DNA of 64,000 nucleotides from Ancylobacter lacus (lineage in GTDB: Bacteria; Pseudomonadota; Alphaproteobacteria; Rhizobiales; Xanthobacteraceae). The stretch lies in assembly GCF_018390635.1 (NCBI RefSeq), contig NZ_JAHBGE010000063.1, positions 62,001 through 126,000 of the forward strand. Reading direction: 5' to 3'. Both the position numbers and the translations under genes were made by a program. The notes under the pieces were generated by a model. That model saw only the letters and a list, made by a program, of their open reading frames with translations, made no database searches and was not told the origin of the DNA. Each line of letters starts with the position of its first letter. Within the stretch, counting starts at the first letter, position 1. Below, in pieces: positions 36,704-45,096 of the stretch.

Positions 36704-38968
36704 ATGCCCTTTCCCGTGCCGGAGCAGGAGCTGGAGCGACTTGCAAGCCTCCACGCCCTGGGCATTCTGGACGGCGAGCCGGTCGCCGACCTGGAGGGGG
36801 TGTGCCGGCTGGCGCGCGACCTGCTCAAGGTTCAGTCCGTTTGTGTCGGGCTGGTGGACCGCGACCAGCAGATCATCAAGGCGCGTGCCGGTACCGAGCT
36901 GATCGGCACATCGCGCGAGCACTCCTTCAGCACCTGGACCATTCTGTCCGACGAACTCCTCGTGGTGCCGGACGCGCGGGAGGATGAGCGTTTCGCCCGG
37001 AACATCTATGTCGTGGGCGCACCGCATATCCGTTTCTATGCCGGCGCGCCGATCGGCGTGCGGGCTGGGCTGAATGTCGGCTCGCTGTGCATTTTCGACC
37101 CGGAGCCGCGCCAGATCACGCCGGAGGAGGAGAGCCTCATCCGCCAGCTCGCCCGCATCCTGTCGGACCAGCTTCGCTTGCACGAGGCGACGGCCCGCAC
37201 CAGGCTGGAGCTGATGCACCGTCGCACGAGCCAGGGGCTGCTGGAAGTGCAGAGCCGCGAGCTGTGGCGACGGCAGAACCTGCTGGCCCAGACCGAGCGG
37301 CTCGCGCGGGTCGGCGGCTGGGAGATGGATCTGTCGACCGACCGCATCACCTGGTCCGACGGGGTCTATCGCATCTACGGGCTCGCTCCCGGCACACCGC
37401 TGACCCACGAGCTGGTGCTGTCGCACTTCCCCAAGGATGCACGTCTGCAGCTCGAGGAAAGGCTGCAGGTCGCGACCGAGACGGGTGCGGCGTTCGAGAT
37501 GGCGTTGCCCTTCATCACTGTCCGCGGCGAAAACCGCATCGTCCGCGTGGCCTGCAATGTCGAGGCCGAGCGTGGCGAGCACAAACGCTTTTTCGGTATC
37601 CTGCAGGACATAACGGAGCAGCGGGAGTTCGAGCGCCGCATGTGGCACATCGCCAATCACGACGCGCTCACCGACCTGCCCAACCGCGGCCTGCTGCGGG
37701 AACGGCTCGACTATGCCCTGCGCCGCGCCCGCCGTGCGGCCTCGCATGTGTGCCTGATGTTGATCGACCTCGACAATTTCAAGGACGTGAACGACACGCT
37801 CGGTCACGATGCCGGCGACGCGCTGCTGATCGAAGCCGCCCGGCGCCTGTCGGCCAGTGTCGGGGCCACCGATGCCGTCGCCCGGCTCGGCGGTGACGAG
37901 TTCGTCGTGCTGCTGGACGGGGTGAAGGATGCCGCGGCGGCCATGGCGGTGGCCGAGCGCATCCTGGGCGAACTGCGGCGGCCCTTCACCTTCCGCCGCA
38001 CGCTGCTGAACTGCCGCGGCAGCATGGGGCTTGCCCTTGCCCCCGACCATGGCTCCGACCCCTCCGAGCTGCTGCGCAATGCCGACATTGCGCTCTACCG
38101 CGCCAAGGCCCGGGGGCGCGATGTCGTGGTGGGCTATGATGCGGCGATGCGGGAGGCGACGGAAAACCGTATCCAGCTTGCCGGCTGCGTGCGGGCCGCG
38201 CTCGAGAACGGCGAGTTCGTTCCTTATTACCAGCCGGAGGTTTCGCTCGAAACCGGCGAGATCATCGGCTTCGAGGCGCTGCTGCGCTGGCGCCACCCCC
38301 GCAAGGGCCTGCTCGGCCCTTCCCATTTCGGCCAGGCCTTCGAGGACACCGATCTCGCCATCGCCCTCGGCGAACGGGTGCTGGCGCTGGCGCTCTGCGA
38401 CATACGGGACTGGCTGACGGATGGCCTCGCATTCGGCCGCATCTCGATCAATGTCAGCTCAGCCGAGTTCAGCCGCGGCGAGTATGGCGCCCGCGTGCTG
38501 GCGGCGCTGGCGGCGGCCGAGGTTTCCCCGGACCGGCTGATGCTGGAGGTGACGGAAAGCGTGTTCCTCGGCCAGGGCATCGAGCGGGTGCGCTCCAGCC
38601 TGCAGATGCTGCACGCGGCGGGGGTGCTGATCGCGCTGGACGATTTCGGCACCGGCTATGCTTCTCTCACCCATCTGAAGCAGTTCCCCGTCGACATCAT
38701 CAAGATCGACCGCTCCTTCGTGAGCGACCTCGAGCGCGATGCCGACGACGCCGCCATCGTCCGCGCGGTCATCAATCTTGGTCACAGTCTCGGCATCCGC
38801 ACCGTTGCCGAGGGGGTGGAGACGTCGAGCCAGGCCGCCTATCTCCGCCAGCACGGCTGCGACATCGCCCAGGGCTATCTCTATGCCCGTGCGCTCCCGG
38901 CGGCGCGAGTGCCGTGGCTGCTGCAAACCCTGACGCCGGAAGAAACCCGCCTTCTGTCGGCCGGATAG
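36704..38968 (+). CDS. GAF-PAS-GGDEF-EAL cyclic-di-GMP protein
   Basis: This 754-residue cytoplasmic signalling protein has a GAF domain (about 25-160), a PAS/PAC domain (about 195-305, from RVGGWEMDLSTDRITWSDG), a GGDEF domain with intact RLGGDEFV (396-400) and an EAL domain with intact GFEALLRWRHP (524-526), DDFGTGYASL and AEGVET. Both synthesis and hydrolysis of c-di-GMP are therefore possible. No membrane helix is seen, so the GAF and PAS domains should sense an internal signal (redox, ligand or light). It is preceded by 260 bases after ureG and followed by hemP, with no shared operon structure. Confidence 0.92.
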   Translation: MPFPVPEQELERLASLHALGILDGEPVADLEGVCRLARDLLKVQSVCVGLVDRDQQIIKARAGTELIGTSREHSFSTWTILSDELLVVPDAREDERFARNIYVVGAPHIRFYAGAPIGVRAGLNVGSLCIFDPEPRQITPEEESLIRQLARILSDQLRLHEATARTRLELMHRRTSQGLLEVQSRELWRRQNLLAQTERLARVGGWEMDLSTDRITWSDGVYRIYGLAPGTPLTHELVLSHFPKDARLQLEERLQVATETGAAFEMALPFITVRGENRIVRVACNVEAERGEHKRFFGILQDITEQREFERRMWHIANHDALTDLPNRGLLRERLDYALRRARRAASHVCLMLIDLDNFKDVNDTLGHDAGDALLIEAARRLSASVGATDAVARLGGDEFVVLLDGVKDAAAAMAVAERILGELRRPFTFRRTLLNCRGSMGLALAPDHGSDPSELLRNADIALYRAKARGRDVVVGYDAAMREATENRIQLAGCVRAALENGEFVPYYQPEVSLETGEIIGFEALLRWRHPRKGLLGPSHFGQAFEDTDLAIALGERVLALALCDIRDWLTDGLAFGRISINVSSAEFSRGEYGARVLAALAAAEVSPDRLMLEVTESVFLGQGIERVRSSLQMLHAAGVLIALDDFGTGYASLTHLKQFPVDIIKIDRSFVSDLERDADDAAIVRAVINLGHSLGIRTVAEGVETSSQAAYLRQHGCDIAQGYLYARALPAARVPWLLQTLTPEETRLLSAG

Positions 38969-39139
38969 CCTCATCCCCAGCGCAAGCCATCGAAAATCGC
39001 GTCGGGCTCTCCTTCACCTCGCGGTTGCGCAGCTTTTCGGCCCGCAGGCGCGGCGAAACGGCTGGGGCGGGCTTGCCCGCGTCGCCTGTCGGCCGTATCA
39101 ATATTCGTGGCTCTCCAGCCAGTCTGGAGGTGCTCCAAA

Positions 39140-39162
39140 TTAGAAGAAGCCGAGATATCTAA
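39140..39162 (+). promoter_or_regulatory. Dyad in an AT-rich patch upstream of hemP (iron-regulator candidate)
   Basis: TTAGA (39140-39144) and TCTAA (39158-39162) are inverted arms 13 bases apart, followed by AGTTTTATTTTATTCTTATG. The half sites resemble those of Irr control elements, but the spacing is unusual. The drop in GC content suggests a promoter here. Confidence 0.3.
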
Positions 39163-39195
39163 GTTTTATTTTATTCTTATGTGGATCATCGAGAG

Positions 39196-39387
39196 ATGAC
39201 GGACTCGCCGCGATCGAATGATATGGCGGATGCCCGGCCCGGATCCCGGCGCGTTGTCCCGGTCGTCGACCAGATCATCGACAGCCGTGAGCTTTTTATT
39301 GCGACCAAGGAAATCGTCATTGCGCACCGTGGCGAAAGCTACCGGCTGCGGCTCACCTCGCAGAACAAGCTGATCCTGACGAAATAG
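39196..39387 (+). CDS. hemP: Haemin uptake protein HemP/HmuP
   Basis: This 63-residue protein has a C-terminal half, SRELFIATKEIVIAHRGESYRLRLTSQNKLILTK in meaning, that is diagnostic of HemP/HmuP. In rhizobia HmuP is a co-activator needed for expression of the haem receptor under iron limitation. The ATG at 39196 is preceded by GAGAG; an in-frame GTG at 39181 is possible. No haem receptor or hmu transport gene is adjacent, so it acts on genes elsewhere. It is separated by 94 bases from the glycosyltransferase. Confidence 0.9.
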   Translation: MTDSPRSNDMADARPGSRRVVPVVDQIIDSRELFIATKEIVIAHRGESYRLRLTSQNKLILTK

Positions 39388-39481
39388 CCGCCGCCGCCGT
39401 GGTGGACGGCCGCGCGCCCTGCTCTTCCGGGGCGACGCGTTTCTGTTATGGTCCCGCCCGACGAAGGGCGTGGACGACGCT

Positions 39482-41251
39482 ATGGTGCAGATGGATCAGG
39501 GGCTCGGTCGCCCGCGGGGCATTGGCGTGGATGCCTATGGCCGCGGGGTGGCTGGCTGGATCGCGGCGCTGTTCACTGCCGGCGCCGCATCGAACCGGCG
39601 CGCCGTAGTGCTGCTGCTGGCGCTGTGCGCCGTCGCATTCCTGCCCGGCTTCTTCTCCCTGCCCCCCATGGACCGCGACGAGGCGCGCTTCGCGCAGATC
39701 TCCAAGCAGATGGTGGAGACCGGCCAGCTCACCCTGGTGCGGATCGGCGCCGAGCCGAATCGCACCCTGCCACTGGCGCTGCACTGGGCGCAGGTCGGCA
39801 TTCTGACCGTTGCCGACCGGCTGGGCGTCGATGACGCCGTGCACACCATCTGGCTTTACCGCCTTCCCTCGCTGATCGGCGCGGTGGCGGCGGTGCTGCT
39901 GGTGTTCTGGGCCGCGCTCGGCTTCGTCGGCCGGCCCGCGGCGCTGCTGGCCGCCATTTTCCTCGGTGCGTCGGTTGCTCTCGACCTCGGCGCCCGGCTG
40001 GCGATCCCGGAGGCGATCTTCCTCGCCAGCATCGTCGCCATGATGGGGGCGCTGGGACGAATCTATCTCGCCGCCGGGCGGGCGACCAGCGAGCCGGGAG
40101 CGGCGATGCCGCCGGCCGATCTGGGGCTTGCGGCCATCTTCTGGGTCGCGCTGTCGGTGGGTCTCGTCACCAAGGGCCTGCTGGCGCCGCTCTACCCGGC
40201 GCTGGCCATCGCTTCCCTGCTCGTCGTGGACCGTTCGGGCGCCTTCCTGCGGGCGCTGGCGCCGCTGCGCGGCCTGCTGCTGGTCGCCGTGGTCGGGGCG
40301 GCCTGGGCCTATGCACGCCATCTCTCGACCGAGGCCGCGGCCGAAACGGCGGAGGCCATCGTCGGACGGGTGGCGCCGTCCACGCGGGGCTTCTTCGGGC
40401 CGCCCGGCGCCTACCTCCTGATGTTCTGGGGGCTGTTCTGGCCGGCGGCGCCGCTCGCCGCCCTCGCGGCGCCGATCGTCTGGAAGGCCCGCCGGCTGCG
40501 CGCGGTGCGCTACCTCCTCGCCTGGGTGCTGCCGGTCTGGGTTCTGTTCGAACTGGTGCCGGCCAAGCTCGCAACCCATATCGTGCCGACCTTTCCCGCC
40601 ATCGCCATCCTCGTCGCGCTGTCGATGGAGCGGGGGGCGATGGCCATCGCCAATACCCGGCTGGTGCGGCTGCTGTGGCTGTGGCCGGTGGTGGGGGCGA
40701 TCATCGCCGTCGGCGTCCTGCTCGGCATGGCGGTGTTCGACCGCAGCACCAGCGTGCTGGCATGGCCGCTTCTGCTCACCGGCTTCTTCTTCCTCGTCAC
40801 CGCCGCGGCCTATGCCCGGGATTACGGGCTCGACCGCGCGGCACTGCTCGGCGTCGCCGGCATGCTGGTGTCCGGCTTCGGCGTCATGCAGCTCATCCTC
40901 CCGCGGATGGACAGCGTGTGGATCTCGCCCCAGCTCGCCGCTCTGGCTGCGGCGGAGAACTGCGACGGGCGCCCCGCCGACATCGCGGCGGCCGGCTACA
41001 ACGAGCCGAGCCTCATGTTCCTGCTGGAGCGGCCGGTGCGCTATATGGACGGTGGCGCAGCGGCCGATTTCCTCGCGGACACGGGCTGTCACGCCGCCTT
41101 TGTGGAGCGCCACGAGGAACGCCGCTTCGCGCGCCGCGCCGAAGCGCTGGGCCTGCGCATCGAGCGGGGCGAGGAGGTGCGGGGTTTCAATTTCAACACC
41201 GGCCGCCGGGTGCGGCTCTCGCTGTTCCGCAACGCCGACCGTCGTCAGTAG
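39482..41251 (+). CDS. ArnT-like GT39/83 glycosyltransferase (polytopic)
   Basis: This inner-membrane GT-C transferase of about 589 residues uses a lipid-phosphate sugar donor and acts on the periplasmic face. The acidic signature LPPMDRDEARFAQISKQMVETG after the first helix is the ArnT/PMT catalytic loop, and about a dozen helices follow, with VTKGLLAPLYPALAI and EAAAETAEAIVGRVAPSTRGFFGPPGAYLLMFWGLFWPA. The soluble C-terminus (about 500-589) is periplasmic. The likely target is lipid A or another envelope lipid. The start is uncertain: ATG 39482 or GTG 39470. Confidence 0.85.
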   Translation: MVQMDQGLGRPRGIGVDAYGRGVAGWIAALFTAGAASNRRAVVLLLALCAVAFLPGFFSLPPMDRDEARFAQISKQMVETGQLTLVRIGAEPNRTLPLALHWAQVGILTVADRLGVDDAVHTIWLYRLPSLIGAVAAVLLVFWAALGFVGRPAALLAAIFLGASVALDLGARLAIPEAIFLASIVAMMGALGRIYLAAGRATSEPGAAMPPADLGLAAIFWVALSVGLVTKGLLAPLYPALAIASLLVVDRSGAFLRALAPLRGLLLVAVVGAAWAYARHLSTEAAAETAEAIVGRVAPSTRGFFGPPGAYLLMFWGLFWPAAPLAALAAPIVWKARRLRAVRYLLAWVLPVWVLFELVPAKLATHIVPTFPAIAILVALSMERGAMAIANTRLVRLLWLWPVVGAIIAVGVLLGMAVFDRSTSVLAWPLLLTGFFFLVTAAAYARDYGLDRAALLGVAGMLVSGFGVMQLILPRMDSVWISPQLAALAAAENCDGRPADIAAAGYNEPSLMFLLERPVRYMDGGAAADFLADTGCHAAFVERHEERRFARRAEALGLRIERGEEVRGFNFNTGRRVRLSLFRNADRRQ

Positions 41252-41267
41252 TCTCCGGCGACCGGCG

Positions 41268-41295
41268 GCGCGGCCGCCCCCGGTCGCGGCCGCGC
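41268..41295. terminator. Stem-loop between convergent genes
   Basis: GCGCGGCCGC and GCGGCCGCGC form a perfect 10-bp stem with an 8-base loop between the glycosyltransferase and metC stops. There is no T-run on either strand, but position and strength suit a bidirectional transcription end. Confidence 0.55.
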
Positions 41296-41315
41296 TCCGC
41301 CCGCTCATCCGCGGC

Positions 41316-42536
41316 TCAGTCTTCCGGCGTCTCGCCCTGCGCCGCGACGGCGTTCAGCCGTTCCAGGCCCTGCGCCAGATCCTCGATGAGGTCCGCCGGC
41401 TCCTCGAGCCCGATATGGAACCGGATGGCGGGCCCGCCGGGTGCCCAGCGCGTCGCGGTACGGTAGCCCGAACAGTCGAACGGGATCGCCAGGCTCTCGA
41501 AGCCGCCCCAGCTATAGCCGAGGCCGAACAAGGCGAGGCTGTCGAGGAAGGCATCCACCGCCCGCTTCGGCGCCGGCCTGAGCACGACGCTGAACAGGCC
41601 GCTGGCGCCGGAAAAATCCCGCTTCCATACGTTGTGGCCGGGATGTTCGGGAAGGGCGGGGTGGAGCACGCTCAGCACTTCCGGCCGGTTCTGCAGCCAG
41701 CGCGCCACGGTGAGGCCGGAGGCCTGGTGCCGTTCCAGCCGCACCTTCAGCGTGCGCAGGCCGCGGGCGGCGAGGAAGGCATCTTCCGGCGCGACGGTGA
41801 GGCCGAGGTCGCCATGCATTCCCTTCAGCGCCGGCCAAATGGCGGCGCCCGCGGAGATCACGCCCAGATTGAGGTCGGAATGCCCGCCGAGATATTTCGT
41901 GCCGGCCTGGATGGACAGATCGACGCCGACATCATGCGGCCGGAAGAAGAGCGGTGTCGCCCAGGTGTTGTCGATCAGGGTGGTGATGCCGTGTGCCTTC
42001 GCCACCGCGACAATCGCCGGCACATCCTGCATCTCGAAGCTTTGCGAGCCCGGCGCCTCCATGAAGATCGCCCGGGTGTTGGGGCGCAGCAGGGCCGCGA
42101 TGTCGGCGCCGACGAGCGGGTCGTAGAAGGTGGTCTCGATGCCGAAACCCTTCAGCACGGTGCCGCACAGCCGACGGCTGGGCTGGTAGACGCTGTCGGT
42201 CATCAGGAGATGGTCTCCCGCCCGCAGGCACGCCAGCAGGGCGAGGCTGACGGCGGAAAGGCCCGAGGGGGTCAAGACGACGCCGCTGCCGCCTTCCAGC
42301 GCCGTCAGCGCGGTTTCCAGGCCTTCAAGGGTGGGATTACCGCGCCGGCCATAGGTGTAGCGGCCGGTATGGCCCTCGAGATCGGCGACGGTGGCCGAAA
42401 GAACTGTGGACCCACGGACGACGGGGGTATTCACAAAGCCGTCAAAACGGGCGGGATCGCGGCCGAGTGTGACGAGCTGCGTGTCCACGGCGCGCGGCTC
42501 GTTGCCATCGTGGGTTGATGTCCTGTTCATTCTCAT
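41316..42536 (-). CDS. metC: Cystathionine beta-lyase
   Basis: This 406-residue fold-type I PLP enzyme of the Cys/Met metabolism family cleaves cystathionine to homocysteine, pyruvate and ammonia. Landmarks are YTYGRRGNPTLEGLETALTALEGG, the PLP aspartate in TLIDNTWATPLFFRP, the Schiff-base lysine in IQAGTKYLGGHSD and the C-terminal GGFESLAIPFD...RFHIGLEEPADLIEDL, which favour beta-lyase over cystathionine gamma-synthase. Starts at 42536 and 42530 (MNRTST) are both possible. It diverges from aapJ with a 273-base shared control region. Confidence 0.9.
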   Translation of the reverse strand: MRMNRTSTHDGNEPRAVDTQLVTLGRDPARFDGFVNTPVVRGSTVLSATVADLEGHTGRYTYGRRGNPTLEGLETALTALEGGSGVVLTPSGLSAVSLALLACLRAGDHLLMTDSVYQPSRRLCGTVLKGFGIETTFYDPLVGADIAALLRPNTRAIFMEAPGSQSFEMQDVPAIVAVAKAHGITTLIDNTWATPLFFRPHDVGVDLSIQAGTKYLGGHSDLNLGVISAGAAIWPALKGMHGDLGLTVAPEDAFLAARGLRTLKVRLERHQASGLTVARWLQNRPEVLSVLHPALPEHPGHNVWKRDFSGASGLFSVVLRPAPKRAVDAFLDSLALFGLGYSWGGFESLAIPFDCSGYRTATRWAPGGPAIRFHIGLEEPADLIEDLAQGLERLNAVAAQGETPED

Positions 42537-42597
42537 ACCATCCGGGCGGGCGCTATCGTCAGATTGTGCCTGTCAATGAGGCGGCAGAGCCCGGTAC

Positions 42598-42611
42598 GTC
42601 AAGCGCTTGAC
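42598..42611. promoter_or_regulatory. Perfect 14-base palindrome between metC and aapJ
   Basis: GTCAAGCGCTTGAC is fully self-complementary and lies 62 bases before metC and about 200 before aapJ. Its AAGCGCTT core resembles LacI/GalR-type operators. An 8-base TGACGTCA palindrome follows at 42635-42642. The regulator is unknown. Confidence 0.5.
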
Positions 42612-42725
42612 CCGACGGCGGGTCGGCGTTCAGATGACGTCACGTCGCACGGCAAGGGGGGAATACAGCCCGTGGCAGACGCCGAACGGAAGGCGTTTGA
42701 CGCTACGGCGTCCTGTGGCCCGCGA

Positions 42726-42741
42726 CGGCACGCTAATTGCC
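42726..42741 (+). promoter_or_regulatory. Sigma-54-like -24/-12 promoter of the aap operon
   Basis: CGGCACGCTAATTGCC differs from the RpoN consensus TGGCAC-N5-TTGC only at the first base, and its GG and GC doublets have the exact ten-base spacing. It lies 69 bases before aapJ. In Rhizobium leguminosarum the aap operon is under Ntr control, which agrees. Confidence 0.65.
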
Positions 42742-42809
42742 TTTCATTTCACTCGCGGCTCCCGCTCGTGGTGCCGTACCCGCTCAAGCTCATGAAGAAG
42801 GCTGGAAAC

Positions 42810-43826
42810 ATGAAACGCCTCCTGTCCACGCTCGCTCTTGCCGGAGTCTTCGGTCTCTCGGCGGCCGGCGCGCAGGCTGCCAAGCTGGACCAGGTCAAGT
42901 CCAAGGGGTTCATTCAGTGCGGTGTCAGCCAGGGCCTGCCCGGCTTCTCGACGCCGGACGACAAGGGCAACTGGACCGGCCTCGACGTCGATTTCTGCCG
43001 CGCGGTGGCGGCCGCCATCTTCGACGACCCGACCAAGGTGAAGTTCACCCCCCTTTCGGCGAAGGACCGCTTCACGGCGCTTCAGTCCGGTGACATCGAC
43101 ATCCTGTCGCGCAACACGACATGGACCATCACCCGCGATACCTCGCTCGGCCTGAACTTCACGGGCGTGACCTATTACGACGGCCAGGGCTTCATGATCC
43201 GCAAGGACAAGAAGGTGAACTCGGCCCTTGAGCTTTCCGGGGCGTCGGTCTGCACCCAGACCGGCACCACCACCGAGCAGAACCTGGCCGACTACTTCCG
43301 GGCCAACAACATGACCTATGAGGTCATCGCCTTCGCCACCAATGACGAGGTGGTCAAGGCCTATGACGCCGGCCGCTGCGACGTGCTCACCACCGACCGT
43401 TCCGGCCTTGCCGGCGAGCGCCTCAAGCTGACCAACCCGGACGACCACATCGTGCTGCCGGAGGTCATCTCCAAGGAGCCGCTGGGCCCCGTGGTCAGCC
43501 ATGGCGACGACCAGTGGTTCGATATCGTGAAGTGGGTGCTGTTCGCCCAGCTCAACGCGGAAGAACTCGGTGTTTCGTCCAAGAACCTCGACGAGCAGGC
43601 CAAGTCCGCCAACCCGGAGATCAAGCGTCTGCTGGGTTCGGAAGGCAAGTTCGGCGAGGGCATGGGCCTCACCAACGACTGGGGCTACCGGATCATCAAG
43701 CATGTCGGCAACTATGCCGAGATGTATGACCGCAATGTCGGCCCCGACACCCCGCTGAAGCTGGCCCGCGGCACCAATGCCCTGTGGAACAAGGGCGGCC
43801 TGCAGTACGGCATGCCGATCCGCTGA
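42810..43826 (+). CDS. aapJ: General L-amino acid ABC transporter, binding protein
   Basis: This 338-residue periplasmic binding protein has a signal peptide ending AGAQAAK. The mature start LDQVKSKGFIQCGVSQGLPGFSTPDDKGNWTGLDVDFCRA is typical of AapJ/BztA, followed by DILSRNTTWTITRDTSLGLNFTGVTYYDGQGFM. It delivers a broad range of L-amino acids to AapQMP. I chose ATG 42810 because GAAGG lies eight bases upstream; ATG 42792 is in frame but lacks a site. A very strong hairpin follows its stop. Confidence 0.93.
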   Translation: MKRLLSTLALAGVFGLSAAGAQAAKLDQVKSKGFIQCGVSQGLPGFSTPDDKGNWTGLDVDFCRAVAAAIFDDPTKVKFTPLSAKDRFTALQSGDIDILSRNTTWTITRDTSLGLNFTGVTYYDGQGFMIRKDKKVNSALELSGASVCTQTGTTTEQNLADYFRANNMTYEVIAFATNDEVVKAYDAGRCDVLTTDRSGLAGERLKLTNPDDHIVLPEVISKEPLGPVVSHGDDQWFDIVKWVLFAQLNAEELGVSSKNLDEQAKSANPEIKRLLGSEGKFGEGMGLTNDWGYRIIKHVGNYAEMYDRNVGPDTPLKLARGTNALWNKGGLQYGMPIR

Positions 43827-43832
43827 GGATCC

Positions 43833-43858
43833 GGGCCCCGCGCCCTGGCGCGGGGCCC
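43833..43858 (+). repeat. Perfect 12-bp stem-loop between aapJ and aapQ
   Basis: GGGCCCCGCGCC pairs fully with GGCGCGGGGCCC around a two-base loop, seven bases after the aapJ stop and without a T-run. It should block 3' exonucleases and keep the binding-protein message in excess over the permease message. Confidence 0.75.
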
Positions 43859-43892
43859 ACTCATGAAGGCCTCGAACGAGGCGAGGGGGACC

Positions 43893-45086
43893 ATGGCAGA
43901 ACTGGTTGAGTCCGCGCGGGGCAAGCCCCCGGGCACGTCTTTCGTGAATGACCCGAAGGTGCGGAGCATCGTTCTCCAGCTGCTGGCGCTGATCGTGGTC
44001 GTTGTCCTGGGGTGGATGTTCGTCGACAACGCCCGGGAAAACCTTGCAGCCCAGAAGATCGCCACCGGCTTCGGCTTTCTCGACAACACCGCCGGCTTCG
44101 GCATCAGCCAGACGCTCGTCCCCTATACCGAGACCTCGACCTATGGCCGCGCCTTCATCGTCGGCCTCTTGAACACGCTGCTGGTCGCGGTGGTCGGCAT
44201 CATCCTTGCCACGGTCATCGGCTTCCTGGTCGGCGTCGGCCGGCTTTCCAAGAATTTCGTGGTGCGCACGCTGTCGGCGACCTATGTCGAGGTGCTGCGC
44301 AACCTGCCCCCGCTTTTCCAGATCCTGTTCTGGTACCTCGCCGTGCTGAGCGCGCTGCCGAGCCCACGCCAGAGCATCAGCCTCTTCGGCGAGTTCTTCC
44401 TGTCCAATCGCGGCATCATCGTGCCGCGGCCGCTCTTTGGCGAGGGCACGGCGCTGGTGCTGTGGACGACCGGCTTCGCCATCCTCGCCACCGTGCTGCT
44501 CTCCTCCTGGTCGAGCGCCCGGCGCGAGGAAACCGGCCGTGGCCTGCCGATGGGGCGCATCGGCGCGGTCATCCTCATCGGGCTGCCGCTCGCCGCCATG
44601 GCGTCGACCGGTTTTCCCATCACCTTCGAATCGCCGGAGCTGAAGGGCTTCAATTTCGTCGGCGGTGTCCGGGTCATTCCCGAATTCGTTGCGCTGACGC
44701 TGGCGCTTTCCACCTATACCGCGGCCTTCATCGCGGAGAACGTCCGCTCCGGCATCCAGTCCGTCAGCCATGGCCAGACCGAGGCGGCGCATTCGCTCGG
44801 CCTGCGCTCCGGGCAGACGCTGCGCCTCGTCGTCATCCCACAGGCGATGCGGGTGATCATCCCGCCGCTGACCAGCCAGTATCTCAACCTCACCAAGAAC
44901 TCCTCGCTCGCGGTGGGCATCGGCTATCCCGATCTCGTCGCGGTGTTCGCCGGAACGACGCTGAACCAGACCGGACAGGCGATCGAAATCATCGCGGTGA
45001 CCATGGGCGTCTATCTCGTGCTGTCCATCATTACCTCGGTGATCATGAACGCCTATAACCGGCGCGTTGCGCTGGTCGAACGGTGA
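43893..45086 (+). CDS. aapQ: General L-amino acid ABC transporter, permease AapQ
   Basis: This 397-residue inner-membrane permease has the HisM-type fold with the long insertion (residues about 150-240) characteristic of AapQ/BztB. Marker segments are FIVGLLNTLLVAVVGIILATVIGFLVGVGRLSKN and RNLPPLFQILFWYLAVL. Later come AFIAENVRSGIQSVSHGQTEAAHSLGLRSGQTLRLVVIPQAMRVIIPP (the EAA loop) and TKNSSLAVGIGYPDLV. ATG 43893 behind GAGGGGG is preferred over ATG 43863. Ten bases separate it from aapM. Confidence 0.93.
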   Translation: MAELVESARGKPPGTSFVNDPKVRSIVLQLLALIVVVVLGWMFVDNARENLAAQKIATGFGFLDNTAGFGISQTLVPYTETSTYGRAFIVGLLNTLLVAVVGIILATVIGFLVGVGRLSKNFVVRTLSATYVEVLRNLPPLFQILFWYLAVLSALPSPRQSISLFGEFFLSNRGIIVPRPLFGEGTALVLWTTGFAILATVLLSSWSSARREETGRGLPMGRIGAVILIGLPLAAMASTGFPITFESPELKGFNFVGGVRVIPEFVALTLALSTYTAAFIAENVRSGIQSVSHGQTEAAHSLGLRSGQTLRLVVIPQAMRVIIPPLTSQYLNLTKNSSLAVGIGYPDLVAVFAGTTLNQTGQAIEIIAVTMGVYLVLSIITSVIMNAYNRRVALVER

Positions 45087-45096
45087 GGGCGGCGCC

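Noticed and set aside
39399-39608. Short frame between hemP and the glycosyltransferase
   Set aside because: It overlaps the transferase start in another frame and shows no ribosome site or family.
42537-42809. SAM-II or other methionine riboswitch in the metC/aapJ region
   Set aside because: I found hairpins and palindromes but no match to the conserved SAM-II core.
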